Shown here piece after piece: positions 50,415-59,774 of a stretch of DNA of 64,000 nucleotides. The notes under the pieces are model-generated. The model was given only the letters and a program-made list of their open reading frames with translations, searched no databases and was not told the DNA's origin. Location: NCBI RefSeq assembly GCF_001305675.1, contig NZ_CP011853.1, positions 4,278,001 through 4,342,000 on the forward strand, written 5' to 3'. The DNA is from Gordonia phthalatica (GTDB lineage: Bacteria > Actinomycetota > Actinomycetes > Mycobacteriales > Mycobacteriaceae). The position numbers were made by a program, and so were the translations under genes. Numbering within the stretch: position 1 is the first letter of the stretch; every line of letters starts with the position of its first letter.

Positions 50415-52010
50415 TCAGGCACCGCCTTTCGGTTTGAAGGTCTTCCATTCTCCAGGTTCACCGGGGACCTGCAGCATGCCGCCGAACATCGATGTCGACT
50501 TCGACTCCGCGATCTGGGCTGGGTAGTCCTTACCCAACGGGTTCGGGCTCACTTCCTCGGTCGGCGCTGTCACCTCGACCCCGAGCTCATCGGCGAGTTG
50601 TTGCGCGAAACCGTTCGGGTCCTGTCCCGTCTCACACGAGAACAGCCTGATCGGCTCCCCGTTCCACTCCGTCGACTGTTGCACGATGTTCGCGAATTCC
50701 GCCGCATCAACGGTGTGGTCGACCCCGTCGGCCCCTGGGACGCTGACGGAATCCGGAGAACCATGCAGGTCCAGCACATATTCGCCCGGGTAGTCGGGGA
50801 CGTCTGCAGTGCTCGAGAGGATGTCGTCGCCAGGTGCGAAGAATGCTGAGCCGACGTCGGTCTTCGTGTGGGCGGGCTCGAATGCGCCGATGTCGGTGGC
50901 ATGCTCGACCGCATCTTCAGTTGCGGCCGCCGCAGAGTCCCAGCCCTCGTACACAGTCGCATCCGCGACTTCGTCCGGCATCGTCGGAGTGTCACTCGAC
51001 GTGGCGAGCTTCTCCGCAACGGAAGCATCGAACACGACTTTCGCATCTGCGCTGTCCGTTGCCAAGGCTTCGGCCTCGAACAATGCCTTGGCCTGCTCAC
51101 TGGACTGTGCCACCTCCTCGGCCTCGGCCACCAGGTCGGCTTCGTCCGGCGCATCTGCGAGAGCTTCGGCGTCACCGCTGTCGAGTGACCCGACATCTTC
51201 CGGCTCCTCGGTGACCTCGTCGAGAGGATCGGGCGAGGCCTCCACCGCATTGTCTTCGGGCTCGTCAGGTACTCCGAACTCGCCGACCTCGTCGGGACTG
51301 TCGAATGAACCGGGCTCATCGGTGTCGGCGACAGCATCAGAGGTGGGCAGTTGTTCGTCGAGCGCCGCATCGAGGTCGGCCGGCATCTCGTCGGCCGAGG
51401 TCACCGTCTCCTGCGCGTGGGCGACCACGTCCGTTGCCTCGGGAACCTCTTCCGCCGTGTCGTCACCCGCCGGTTTCACGAGGTCCGAAACCTGATCGTC
51501 AGGTTCGTCGACAGCCTCGTCGAGCGGGACGTCTGCATCAGCTCCACCGACGTCGGCAGTCTCGCTGTCGAGCGCCTCTGCAGCCGCCACGTCGACGACC
51601 TCGTCTTCAGCCCAGTCCTCCGGTGCCGGGTCAGGCGTGTTCACCTCAGGAGTCTCCGCAGCGATCTCCCCCCAGTCCTCGTCGGCGACTTCTGCCGCGT
51701 CGCCATACTCAGGGTCCTCCGAGGAGGACACGTCCTCGGCCTCGACCTCATCCCAGCCCGCAGGTTCTGCGTCCGCCGGCACATCACCGAGTTCGGGTAT
51801 CGGTTCCTCGTCGACGTCGGAAGCTTCGGCAGACCAGTCCTCAGCGATCGCGCTGACATCGGCAGCCGAGGAATCCTCCGCGGGAACCTCTGCCGGCGCG
51901 TCGGCTCCCGCGTCGTTGAAACTCGCACCGTCGATGACAGGTTCATCGACGATCGACACGTCCGGTTCGACGAATGTCGCAGGCTCCGGAGAGTCGTAGA
52001 GGTCGCTCAC
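50415..52010 (-). CDS. Acidic repeat-rich protein with C-terminal His/Cys peptidase-like domain
   Basis: 531 aa from the GTG at 52010, which overlaps the upstream stop (GTGA). Residues 1 to about 390 are almost all Asp/Glu/Ala/Val/Ser with many DE-pairs, a highly acidic, probably disordered region. The last 140 residues fold differently: YVLDLHGSPDSVSVP, then IRLFSCETGQDPNGFAQQLADELGVEVTAPT. The LHGS His and FSCETG Cys resemble the dyad of caspase/C80-like self-processing peptidases found in polymorphic toxins. The role as effector is inferred. Confidence 0.65.
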   Translation of the reverse strand: MSDLYDSPEPATFVEPDVSIVDEPVIDGASFNDAGADAPAEVPAEDSSAADVSAIAEDWSAEASDVDEEPIPELGDVPADAEPAGWDEVEAEDVSSSEDPEYGDAAEVADEDWGEIAAETPEVNTPDPAPEDWAEDEVVDVAAAEALDSETADVGGADADVPLDEAVDEPDDQVSDLVKPAGDDTAEEVPEATDVVAHAQETVTSADEMPADLDAALDEQLPTSDAVADTDEPGSFDSPDEVGEFGVPDEPEDNAVEASPDPLDEVTEEPEDVGSLDSGDAEALADAPDEADLVAEAEEVAQSSEQAKALFEAEALATDSADAKVVFDASVAEKLATSSDTPTMPDEVADATVYEGWDSAAAATEDAVEHATDIGAFEPAHTKTDVGSAFFAPGDDILSSTADVPDYPGEYVLDLHGSPDSVSVPGADGVDHTVDAAEFANIVQQSTEWNGEPIRLFSCETGQDPNGFAQQLADELGVEVTAPTEEVSPNPLGKDYPAQIAESKSTSMFGGMLQVPGEPGEWKTFKPKGGA

Positions 52011-52666
52011 CGTTCGGTCTTCACGATCCGGTTCCGCTGATCGATCAGTCGCGAGATCTTCTCCAACGTGGCTCCGCTCTCGCCGCGAGACGCTGCAGAG
52101 GCCAGCCCGTCGACTGCCAATTGCAGTTCCCATTCGGTACTGGCTGATCCGGGTACACCCTTGAACGGAGACATCGAAATCTGTTCGGCGACTTGCCGCG
52201 CCCGCTTCTTGAGCACCGGATCCGTCTCCTGCGCAGCCACGTTCTGTACGTGAAGTGCCATCCGACGCAGATCCGCGACGGCCGCCTTGTTCTCAGTCGT
52301 CAGCGCCGCGTCTCGCTCGGATGTCGACTTCGCAGACATCGCGATGCTGATGAACAACCCCAGCGTCACGATGTCCGCAGCCAGAATCCACTTCCACGAG
52401 ATCACCGGCACGAGCGCGATGGCCGCGATAATCACCGCGGCCACGAAGTACGGCCACACCAGCAGTTCGTAGCTTCCGGAGTAGACCGTGCTGGCCTCTC
52501 GACCCGGGGCCTGGGTCGGGAACCACACCATCACGATGTAGAAGAGCAGGACGAATATCAACGCGATGATGACACCGGGACTGAACAGACTCGCGGGCAG
52601 CAGCAGCACGAGCAGGAGACCGACCACAACGGGCGGGATCACGGCTGCCAGCAAGAAGCGTTTCAT
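52007..52666 (-). CDS. Membrane protein of unknown function
   Basis: 219 aa from the ATG at 52666, overlapping the SPFH stop. Two TMs at the start (MKRFLLAAVIPPVVVGLLLVLLL and a following segment) and two more (VWPYFVAAVIIAAIALVPVI, ILAADIVTLGLFISIAM), then a helical cytoplasmic tail with ALHVQNVAAQETDPVLKKRARQ. It is coupled at both ends to its neighbours, which points to a membrane complex with the SPFH protein. Confidence 0.75.
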   Translation of the reverse strand: MKRFLLAAVIPPVVVGLLLVLLLPASLFSPGVIIALIFVLLFYIVMVWFPTQAPGREASTVYSGSYELLVWPYFVAAVIIAAIALVPVISWKWILAADIVTLGLFISIAMSAKSTSERDAALTTENKAAVADLRRMALHVQNVAAQETDPVLKKRARQVAEQISMSPFKGVPGSASTEWELQLAVDGLASAASRGESGATLEKISRLIDQRNRIVKTER

Positions 52667-53865
52667 CACATTCCTCCAATTCGGGTACCGCACTCACCAC
52701 AGAACTTCGCACCTGGTGCTGCGCCCGCCCCACAGCCGGGACAGGACGCGGCCAGCCGCGTTCCACACTCAGAACAGAACTTCGCCTCCGCCGGCTGCCC
52801 AGCACCGCAGTTTCCACACGAGATGGAACCGGATGGAGGAGCGGTCGGCGCAGCGGGCATGAAGTCCGTCGGCACCGAAGCAGCGGGAGGCTCCGGCGCA
52901 GACTGCTGGCTCGCGGGCTGTGACGGCGGCACGATGAGATTGCGGGCCATGTCGTCGAAGACGCCGCTGGCGGCCATGCCGAATCCGATGCCGGCACCTG
53001 TCGATGCGATTCCGCCAGCGCCCGGGTTATTGGCCAGATCACGGAGAATCTCGGCGGATTGCAGGCGCCCCCAGTCCGCACCGAGGACATCCATCGCGCC
53101 CTTGTCACCGAGCGCAGTCTGTATCTTCACCTGACTGTCTGCGACTCCATGCTTGACCTTCATCGCGATGTCGAGTTCGTTCTGCTCGAACTGGGCGCGA
53201 TACGTGTCATCCGGAATATCAATCGCGGCGATGTAGAAGTCGACCATCTCGACGCCGTAGTCGTCGAGCAGAGGCATCAGAGTCTCTTTGATTCCGCCGG
53301 CCAACTGGGCCTTCTTGTTCGCGACGTTGAGAATTTCTTCGTTCGCGTTCATGAGGTGATCGGCGATGGCGTCCTTGATGTACTGACTGAACGCCGACCG
53401 GTAATAGGAATTGAGTTCCTGGTCCGTCATCTGCCGAACATTGCCGACGAGCTTGATCAAGAACCTCTTCGCGTCGACGATCTGCAAGCTGTACGAGCCG
53501 CGGGCCGTGACCTTGGTCGGCACCCGCATGATCGGGTCACGCACCTGGATCGGACTGTCGGTGCCCCACTTCATCTCGAGTCGGTGCACCTTGTTCACAA
53601 AGTAGACCTGCGAGGTGAAGACGTTCTTTCCCGAAGACAGCTTGCTGCGGAGCTTGGTCAGGAACGGATGGTTGCGTGTGTCCAACGTGTAGCGGCCACC
53701 CTGAAACACCTCCATGGCCAACCCGTCTTGGAAGAAGACGGCTTCTTCAGACTCGTTGACGATCAACTGCGATCGGTCGAAGAAGTCCTCCCCGTCGAAT
53801 TTCCAGGCGACGACCGAGTTGTCACCCGCGCCCCTCTCGTTCTGGATGACATCAAATACCCGCAT
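52666..53865 (-). CDS. SPFH-domain protein with C-terminal zinc ribbons (YdjI-like)
   Basis: 399 aa. The SPFH fold occupies about residues 1-280 (VNESEEAVFFQDGLAMEVFQGGRYTL..., DYGVEMVDFYIAAIDIPD). A Pro/Ala linker leads to two CxxC-containing zinc ribbons (CGNCGAGQPAEAKFCSECGTRL and a second copy). Members of this virion-core-like SPFH group form membrane-bound oligomers in stress and conflict operons. It sits 4 bp after the HerA-type ATPase. Confidence 0.82.
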   Translation of the reverse strand: MRVFDVIQNERGAGDNSVVAWKFDGEDFFDRSQLIVNESEEAVFFQDGLAMEVFQGGRYTLDTRNHPFLTKLRSKLSSGKNVFTSQVYFVNKVHRLEMKWGTDSPIQVRDPIMRVPTKVTARGSYSLQIVDAKRFLIKLVGNVRQMTDQELNSYYRSAFSQYIKDAIADHLMNANEEILNVANKKAQLAGGIKETLMPLLDDYGVEMVDFYIAAIDIPDDTYRAQFEQNELDIAMKVKHGVADSQVKIQTALGDKGAMDVLGADWGRLQSAEILRDLANNPGAGGIASTGAGIGFGMAASGVFDDMARNLIVPPSQPASQQSAPEPPAASVPTDFMPAAPTAPPSGSISCGNCGAGQPAEAKFCSECGTRLAASCPGCGAGAAPGAKFCGECGTRIGGM

Positions 53866-53869
53866 TCGA

Positions 53870-56521
53870 TTACCCTTCTCTTACCGCTTGAGCACTGAGG
53901 ACTGCAGCTTCAAACCCGCTCGGGAGCCGAAGCTCCGTCTCGAATCTGACGAGCCTTAGAAAATACACTCGAATCATGTCCAGAAGCGTGTCGTCGACGT
54001 TGGAGTACCTCTTGTCGAGTGATCGAGCATGCGTTCGAATCCTGCGATAGACCGCCCGAACCGTGTCAAGATCCGAAGACACGGTGACATGCGCCCAAAA
54101 GATGCGGGACGCGAATTGCCTGGCCACCTCGGAGCGAGTGGCATCCCATTCCGGAATGAGGTCACACTCCGGGAACGGCTTCAGCAATTCCTGGCGAGAA
54201 TCGAAGTAGCGCAACCTCGACTTCAATCGTTCGTCATCGATGCTGATGCTGATGCCCATTGTCGAGCGGTAGTCGGGCGTCACCAACTCCTCGGCCTCCT
54301 CAAGCCGATCATGAAAGAGAAACGCCTCGCCCGGACGCAGGCCACTGAGCCTCCGCACCTGTTCGGCACCCATGTTCATCGAGTTCCCGAGGATCTCTCG
54401 ATCCTCGGCCTCAACGATGCGAAACGCCAACTTGATGTTGGTCAGTGCGATGACGTCTCCACCGACCTTTCGTGGCGACTGGTCCGCGATCGCGATTCCG
54501 ACACCGTAGGACCGGATCTCGGCGAGCATGCGTTTCAAAATGCCCTGCGCGACGGCCGCGGGCGACGCGGCACCCTCCTGCCCCGTGTCGGACGCTTCGA
54601 AGAGGACGTGTGCCTCCTCCAGAAGCAGCACTTGCCGCAGATCACCCGTACCGACGGTGTTCGCGTTGTGATAGCTCAACTGTTGCAACAGAATCAGTGC
54701 GACCCAGAGCGCCTTCTCCGCCGAGTTCTCGATCGCTGACAGCTCGATGAGCGTGGGACGGGTACACAGGTCCTCGACCGGGATGCTCTTGTAGGTGTCG
54801 AATACGCGCACCATGCCGGCCAGGCGAACGAGGCCGGCACGCCCGATGTTCGCGGCCTCGCCGGTGTATCCGACTTGGTCGATGGCACTGCGGAAGGCAT
54901 CAACGAAATCTCTCACGTTCGGCACCGGGTGCCCCACCCCCAGGTCGTCGGAGTCGAGCCATCCGAACTGGGAGTAGAGATTGTCGAGAGCCGCTTCGAA
55001 CAGTCTGTCGAGCGGGGAGGCCATCGTGACGGCCGCGCCGAATGCACTCTTGAGCACCGTCTTGTGGTTCTCGCTTCGCACCCCTTCGCCTGGCCTGAAC
55101 GGGTTCATCACCAGCGGCGAAAGCCAACTCTTTCCCGGAGTGAACACCTGCAGATCTGGGATCGACTCGATCAACGCGCGGTATTCGTTCTTCGCCGGCT
55201 CAATGACCAGGAACGGGATCTTGTGCTTGTGCCAGAGCGTGTCGAGCATGCCGACGTTGAAGGTGGTCTTACCTGATCCGGGCGTTCCCGTGACGAACAT
55301 GTGCTTGGTGAGGTCGTTGAGCGTGAAGCCGAGCGGCACCCCGGCACCGGCCGCGCCGATCGCTCCGACCTCGAGGTCGTTGTCGACCACTCCCGCGAGA
55401 TACGTACGGCTCCGTCGAACCGTGTGGTGCACCCGGAAACCCGCCCCGACGCGGTCCGTACCGAACGGTATGCGAAAAAGCTGGCTCGCTTCCGCGGCCG
55501 TTGCCAGCAAGGGAAGGCGACGGGCGGCAGACGGCGTCTCCGCAGGCCACACTCTGCCCGGAGCGGCCGCGTCGACGGCAGCGAAGACCCTCCACGGCAG
55601 GGCAGTCTCGTCGAGGCCGACGCCGAGGTTCCCGCTGTCCATCGGGAGTCGCACCACGTCGAAGAATCCACCGTCAACGCTTCCCGCCAGCGCTCCGGTC
55701 ATCCGACTGGACAACTGCCGTCGACTGCTTGGACGCCCACCGATCACGACGCTGGTCTGGAACACCGACCCTGCGAGCCGATCGGCGTAGTACCCGTATG
55801 TCTCGGCGGGACGCTTCGCTGTCGCGAACGACATCCCGGCCATCGAAGGGTCCTGGATGCCCCTCTCTATCGCTCCGAGTCCAAGGGCCACAGTAGACAC
55901 CAAGTCGGACTCGGCACCGCTGAATCCGTCGACGATGAGCTGGATCGACACGTGCGAACCGGGCGAGTCGACCAGAGTGTCGTACAGGCGATTCAGGTTG
56001 ATCGCCTCAGCGGGGAACCGGTCGTACACCAGCGCCGCGGGAAGGGCCGCATTGTGAAATTGAACAATGCGCGCGCGACGGACGAGCGCTGAAAGTCCGT
56101 CTTCTGATGACTGCGAACGAAGCCTGGCGATGTCGCCGGTCCCCGTCTCGGACACGTCGAACCCGGACCCGACCAAGGCACTGCGGCCGAGGCTGAGCCC
56201 GTCGACCACCGCCGCCTCGCTGAGTTCCTCGGTGTCAGCGAGCGCGCGGACGATCAGGAACGTGCGGATCTCGCCCGTGTGGACCTGGCCGATCGCTGGA
56301 TTGGACACGAAGAGCAGTTCGAGCGCCAAGCTCCCGGCAGATCCGAGCGCATTGTCCAGGCTCGCGATCTCGTCGAGGAACAGGGAGAACTCGTGACGAA
56401 CGTGCTCTGTCAGATCACCGTCCGGATGCTGCTCCCGAATCACAGATTCCGACGGGATCCGCAGTATCTCGACGGCTTCGACACTTGCACAGCGCGAGTT
56501 GCCCAGCTTTCGTGTGTCCAT
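53870..56521 (-). CDS. HerA/FtsK-type P-loop ATPase
   Basis: 883 aa. A unique N-terminal region (about 1-380) precedes the RecA-like ATPase with Walker A VTGTPGSGKTTFNV (near 412), Walker B VLLLEEAHVLFE (near 632) and a later ADQSPRKVG sensor-like motif. The DLTKHMFVTG and VGIAIADQSP segments match VirB4/HerA pumping ATPases, which translocate DNA or proteins. No nuclease partner (NurA) or signal peptide is present. It is the central enzyme of the seven-gene operon. Confidence 0.85.
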   Translation of the reverse strand: MDTRKLGNSRCASVEAVEILRIPSESVIREQHPDGDLTEHVRHEFSLFLDEIASLDNALGSAGSLALELLFVSNPAIGQVHTGEIRTFLIVRALADTEELSEAAVVDGLSLGRSALVGSGFDVSETGTGDIARLRSQSSEDGLSALVRRARIVQFHNAALPAALVYDRFPAEAINLNRLYDTLVDSPGSHVSIQLIVDGFSGAESDLVSTVALGLGAIERGIQDPSMAGMSFATAKRPAETYGYYADRLAGSVFQTSVVIGGRPSSRRQLSSRMTGALAGSVDGGFFDVVRLPMDSGNLGVGLDETALPWRVFAAVDAAAPGRVWPAETPSAARRLPLLATAAEASQLFRIPFGTDRVGAGFRVHHTVRRSRTYLAGVVDNDLEVGAIGAAGAGVPLGFTLNDLTKHMFVTGTPGSGKTTFNVGMLDTLWHKHKIPFLVIEPAKNEYRALIESIPDLQVFTPGKSWLSPLVMNPFRPGEGVRSENHKTVLKSAFGAAVTMASPLDRLFEAALDNLYSQFGWLDSDDLGVGHPVPNVRDFVDAFRSAIDQVGYTGEAANIGRAGLVRLAGMVRVFDTYKSIPVEDLCTRPTLIELSAIENSAEKALWVALILLQQLSYHNANTVGTGDLRQVLLLEEAHVLFEASDTGQEGAASPAAVAQGILKRMLAEIRSYGVGIAIADQSPRKVGGDVIALTNIKLAFRIVEAEDREILGNSMNMGAEQVRRLSGLRPGEAFLFHDRLEEAEELVTPDYRSTMGISISIDDERLKSRLRYFDSRQELLKPFPECDLIPEWDATRSEVARQFASRIFWAHVTVSSDLDTVRAVYRRIRTHARSLDKRYSNVDDTLLDMIRVYFLRLVRFETELRLPSGFEAAVLSAQAVREG

Positions 56522-56602
56522 TGACCGCTCTCCGCACGAGACGTTCCTGGGGCAGCCACGGCACCGAGGTCGGCGATGTGACTGCCCCAGGCAGAGTTCG
56601 TC

Positions 56603-57289
56603 CTAGTCCTGACGCTGCTGGATCACCGAGCGAGCAGAAGCGACGGCCTGATGCAGAACTTCGTCGTTGTAGGCCAGGAGCTCAATGGGTTGGCCGCCCG
56701 AGTTACGCAGCAGCATCAAGTCCAATCGCACCATTTCGTGCTCGCCGTTCCGGTCGCTTACCTCAAACTCTCGCTCTGAGGTGCTCACCGACACGATGTG
56801 CCGGTAGAAGTACTCTTCCGTGCTTCCCGCCCGATCCTGAGGCTTCAGAATGTTGTACCGATGACTGTAGAGGTGAACAGACTTCTCCGAGAAGAGGAGC
56901 ACGTTCACGATGTTGCCGGCCGTCCGCCAGACACCGTCTTCGCCGCGCTTGCCCACAGACTTGAAGTCCTGGCCCACGAGAACGACCTCTTCGGCGACGA
57001 GAGACTCCGGGACCAGACCGAATCGCCTATACGCCTCATCCAGTGCCGGCCGCGCACCAGCGTCGATGACTTCCTGCACTTCGGCATCACTGACCCTGGT
57101 GGCGCTCTTGATCTGGTAGATCCAGAAGCCACCGGCCGCGATCACGAGCAGACCGACCAGGATCATCATCGTCGACGAGGCCGCTGCGCCGATCAGGAGC
57201 ACAACCAGGCCACCCGCGATCGTCTTCACCGCGGGCGAGATGCTCTTGTCCGGTGCGAAATACTTTTCCAACTGGGAGACGTCAACCAT
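56603..57289 (-). CDS. Membrane-anchored protein of unknown function
   Basis: 228 aa from the ATG at 57289, which has a GGAAGAG site. Two TMs occur in residues 20-56 (IAGGLVVLLIGAAASS, MMILVGLLVIAAGGFWIY), then a soluble domain with beta-rich segments (NIVNVLLFSEKSVHLYSHRYNIL and EYFYRHIVSVSTSEREFEV) that suggests a PH-like fold. Located between the zinc-ribbon protein and the HerA-type ATPase. Confidence 0.7.
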   Translation of the reverse strand: MVDVSQLEKYFAPDKSISPAVKTIAGGLVVLLIGAAASSTMMILVGLLVIAAGGFWIYQIKSATRVSDAEVQEVIDAGARPALDEAYRRFGLVPESLVAEEVVLVGQDFKSVGKRGEDGVWRTAGNIVNVLLFSEKSVHLYSHRYNILKPQDRAGSTEEYFYRHIVSVSTSEREFEVSDRNGEHEMVRLDLMLLRNSGGQPIELLAYNDEVLHQAVASARSVIQQRQD

Positions 57290-57354
57290 TCGTTTCTCTT
57301 CCTTAGAGGGATTCCATGCCACTAGTCAAAGGGTGGGGTCCGAACGAGGCACCG

Positions 57355-57936
57355 CTAGGTCATCGGCGTCTTCGTCAGATCATGAATGAATTGGATGTCT
57401 TCTTGAGACACTCCGAACGACGAAGCGACGTCGAACTCTTCTCCCGAGGTCGGCAACTGCCGGATTCGCTTACGTTCGAAGAAGTCTGCCCGAATGAGTC
57501 CTGAGAGGTAGTAGAAGGCCCCGCGAGATTCCAGCATCTTCGCCGATTCGAGGTCGTTGAGCGATTCGCGCAGGACATCCATGGATCCGAGCGCCGGACG
57601 CTTGCCACCGAGCCGAGCGATCGCCGAGTAGAAGTACGCTTCCGGATTGTCCACGTTGTAACTGATGGCGTCACTGACCTGGACTAACGCCCGAGCATGC
57701 TGCCCGAGTTTCAGGAGACAGATGGCGAGCGCGAGCTTGACGTCGGGATCCATTCCCTCTTTCAAGAAGCCCTCGTACGCCTTGACATACTTCGAGACAT
57801 CGGGACCGGACCAGTCACGAACCGAGGAGAACTGGGTGATCAGAACCGGCCGACCACAGTATTCGCACTCGTTCGCCGACAGTTCGGCGGGTGCGCCACA
57901 CCCCGGGCAGACGGTGTCGTGGACGATTGCGGCCAT
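57355..57936 (-). CDS. Zinc-ribbon protein with TPR-like helices
   Basis: About 193 aa from the ATG at 57936; TTG or GTG starts further up give a longer form. The N-terminus has CPGCGAPAELSANECEYCGRP, a double CxxC zinc ribbon. The rest is helical repeats with alternating Leu/Ala pairs (LALAICLLKLGQHARALVQVSDAI, PEAYFYSAIARL) like TPRs. It is first in the seven-gene operon and could act as sensor or adaptor. Confidence 0.7.
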   Translation of the reverse strand: MAAIVHDTVCPGCGAPAELSANECEYCGRPVLITQFSSVRDWSGPDVSKYVKAYEGFLKEGMDPDVKLALAICLLKLGQHARALVQVSDAISYNVDNPEAYFYSAIARLGGKRPALGSMDVLRESLNDLESAKMLESRGAFYYLSGLIRADFFERKRIRQLPTSGEEFDVASSFGVSQEDIQFIHDLTKTPMT

Positions 57937-58269
57937 TTCGCTTGGTTTCAATCCTTGCTCTATGCACCCGCTGACCATCACAATTTGACGATCCAACGCA
58001 GGTGAAAGTGATTCTCAGAACTCTGTGCAGAAATCGCCGCCCCCTACGACGACCACGACTCGACATCTTGCTGACGCAGCATAGGCACGACATTTCTTTT
58101 AGGGCAAGACAACTCGGACAGATTACTCCGTCTGGGCGACATCTCGACCAACCCCTGTCCCCAGAAAAGGGGCCAGCCTCTGTGCAGATCGGATCATTCA
58201 GCGACTACCCGATCCGATGATTGGATAGGGCTCGAGTATCCAACCGAGTGACTGGCTGGGCCGTGTTGC

Positions 58270-58908
58270 CTAGTAGGACCCACGCTCGGTTTGTGAATAC
58301 CGTCCCCGGACCGTATCCCGATCCGAACCGCCACGTGTGTCCGGCAACCGAGCGACAAGGAGCGGGCAGGTAGCTCGCGCGATCGATCGGACCGCCTCGT
58401 CGACATCGCCCCGGCCAACGGCTGCGGCCGCGAGCGCCATACAGCACGCGTCCAGCGTCGCCGGCGCCACGTCCTCGGCGAACCTGTCCACCACCTGACG
58501 CATGACGTCGACAGTGAGCAGCCCTCCCGCATCATTCGCCACCACACCGTCGATCACCGTCGGCCAATCCTCGTCGGGGAGGCCCTCCAGGCGCTGGGCG
58601 AACCCAGCGGACCATGAGCCCTGCTCGTCGCTGTCGGCGCCCACGAGCAGGCTCTGCACGATCACGGCAACAACCACCACTCTGTTCCAGCGAGGGTGAT
58701 CGTCGGCCGGTATCAAGGCCAACAGCTCTTCCATGCGTTCAGATCCACGATTTCCAGTGCAGCCGAGAAGTGCCGCAGAGGGGACGGTCAAGTCCACACG
58801 GACGTCGTACATCGCCTCGCAGAACGGACGCCCCTCCTGGACGACTGCGACATGCGCCCGCCGCGCCAGCGCAGCGATCGCAGTCTGCGCGGAGTCGTCC
58901 ATCGTCAC
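58270..58908 (-). CDS. Hypothetical protein coupled to a LuxR-type regulator
   Basis: 212 aa, Ala/Val-rich helical protein with no family I can name (TMDDSAQTAIAALARRAHVAVVQEG). The GTG start at 58908 overlaps the stop of the LuxR-type gene by 4 nt, so it follows it in one transcript. No signal peptide; DUF4192-like architecture is one possibility, not proven. About 270 bp between it and the seven-gene operon show no gene. Confidence 0.6.
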   Translation of the reverse strand: MTMDDSAQTAIAALARRAHVAVVQEGRPFCEAMYDVRVDLTVPSAALLGCTGNRGSERMEELLALIPADDHPRWNRVVVVAVIVQSLLVGADSDEQGSWSAGFAQRLEGLPDEDWPTVIDGVVANDAGGLLTVDVMRQVVDRFAEDVAPATLDACCMALAAAAVGRGDVDEAVRSIARATCPLLVARLPDTRGGSDRDTVRGRYSQTERGSY

Positions 58909-59525
58909 TCATCAGCCCGGACGCCGAGCGATCCATCGAGTCGCAGCCACCCATCGGACACCATCGCGAGCAGGAGCTGAGCCTTGTTTGCGATCGGTCG
59001 GCCGGCAGCCTCATACCGCCGAGCGACGCGCCGATAGTGGGTGCGGACAGTTGATTCGGCGATGTGGTGGTGCGTGGCCGTCTCTCTGACCGTGTCGCCG
59101 AGAACGTATGTCGCAAGCACCTCCTGCTCCCGACTCGACACCGTCACCGGTTCGATCGACGGAGTTCCGAGCATCCGGCCCAGGACGGCCCGGATCTCCG
59201 TTCCGGCGTTGCCACCGTTCTGCACGAGCCGGGCTGCACCCAACACCGGCCCAGAGTGCGGTCCGTCGACGAGGACGATCACACCCATGCGCGCGAGCAC
59301 GGCGGGTTCTGCGGCGTTCACCGACTCCGCACCGTGTGCCAGAAGAATCCTCGGAAGTGTCCGCCGCGTCCTCAAGTCGTACGGTTCGACCGCCTCTGCC
59401 GCATACCCGAGGGACCTAACCCACGCAGCCGTCGCCTCCCGCTCGAAAGAACTCGGTGACATGACACCGATTGCATCGGTCAGAAGAATTTCGCGCCGCC
59501 GAATCGATCGAACAGAGCCGCTCAC
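58905..59525 (-). CDS. LuxR-type regulator with degenerate receiver domain
   Basis: About 206 aa from the GTG at 59525; the frame is open to 59612. The C-terminal GerE/LuxR HTH is clear (TVSSREQEVLATYVLGDTVRETATHHHIAESTVRTHYRRVARRY). The N-terminal half has a receiver-like pattern (ILLTDAIGV..., VIVLVDGPHS) but lacks the normal acidic pocket. It is divergent from another receiver-like gene at 59775, so the two probably share the intervening promoter. Confidence 0.8.
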   Translation of the reverse strand: MSGSVRSIRRREILLTDAIGVMSPSSFEREATAAWVRSLGYAAEAVEPYDLRTRRTLPRILLAHGAESVNAAEPAVLARMGVIVLVDGPHSGPVLGAARLVQNGGNAGTEIRAVLGRMLGTPSIEPVTVSSREQEVLATYVLGDTVRETATHHHIAESTVRTHYRRVARRYEAAGRPIANKAQLLLAMVSDGWLRLDGSLGVRADE

Positions 59526-59774
59526 ACTCGGCACGGGTCGCGCCGCACGATCATGCGCCCGGTACCCCGGGCCGTATGCAGCACTCCTACTCGGCACATT
59601 CATCATCCACAAGCCTCTCCGCTCTCCCCCAGGAGAAGTCTTCTGCGTCTGGGGGCTCGTTTCAGGTGGGTGGATGCCCTTTCCGACAGCCGATCAGGTT
59701 GATCCGCGCATGACGCCGACGCACTCCGTGTGTGATCACGCATGAGAGTCGGGTGATTCGGTAGAATCTGACCA

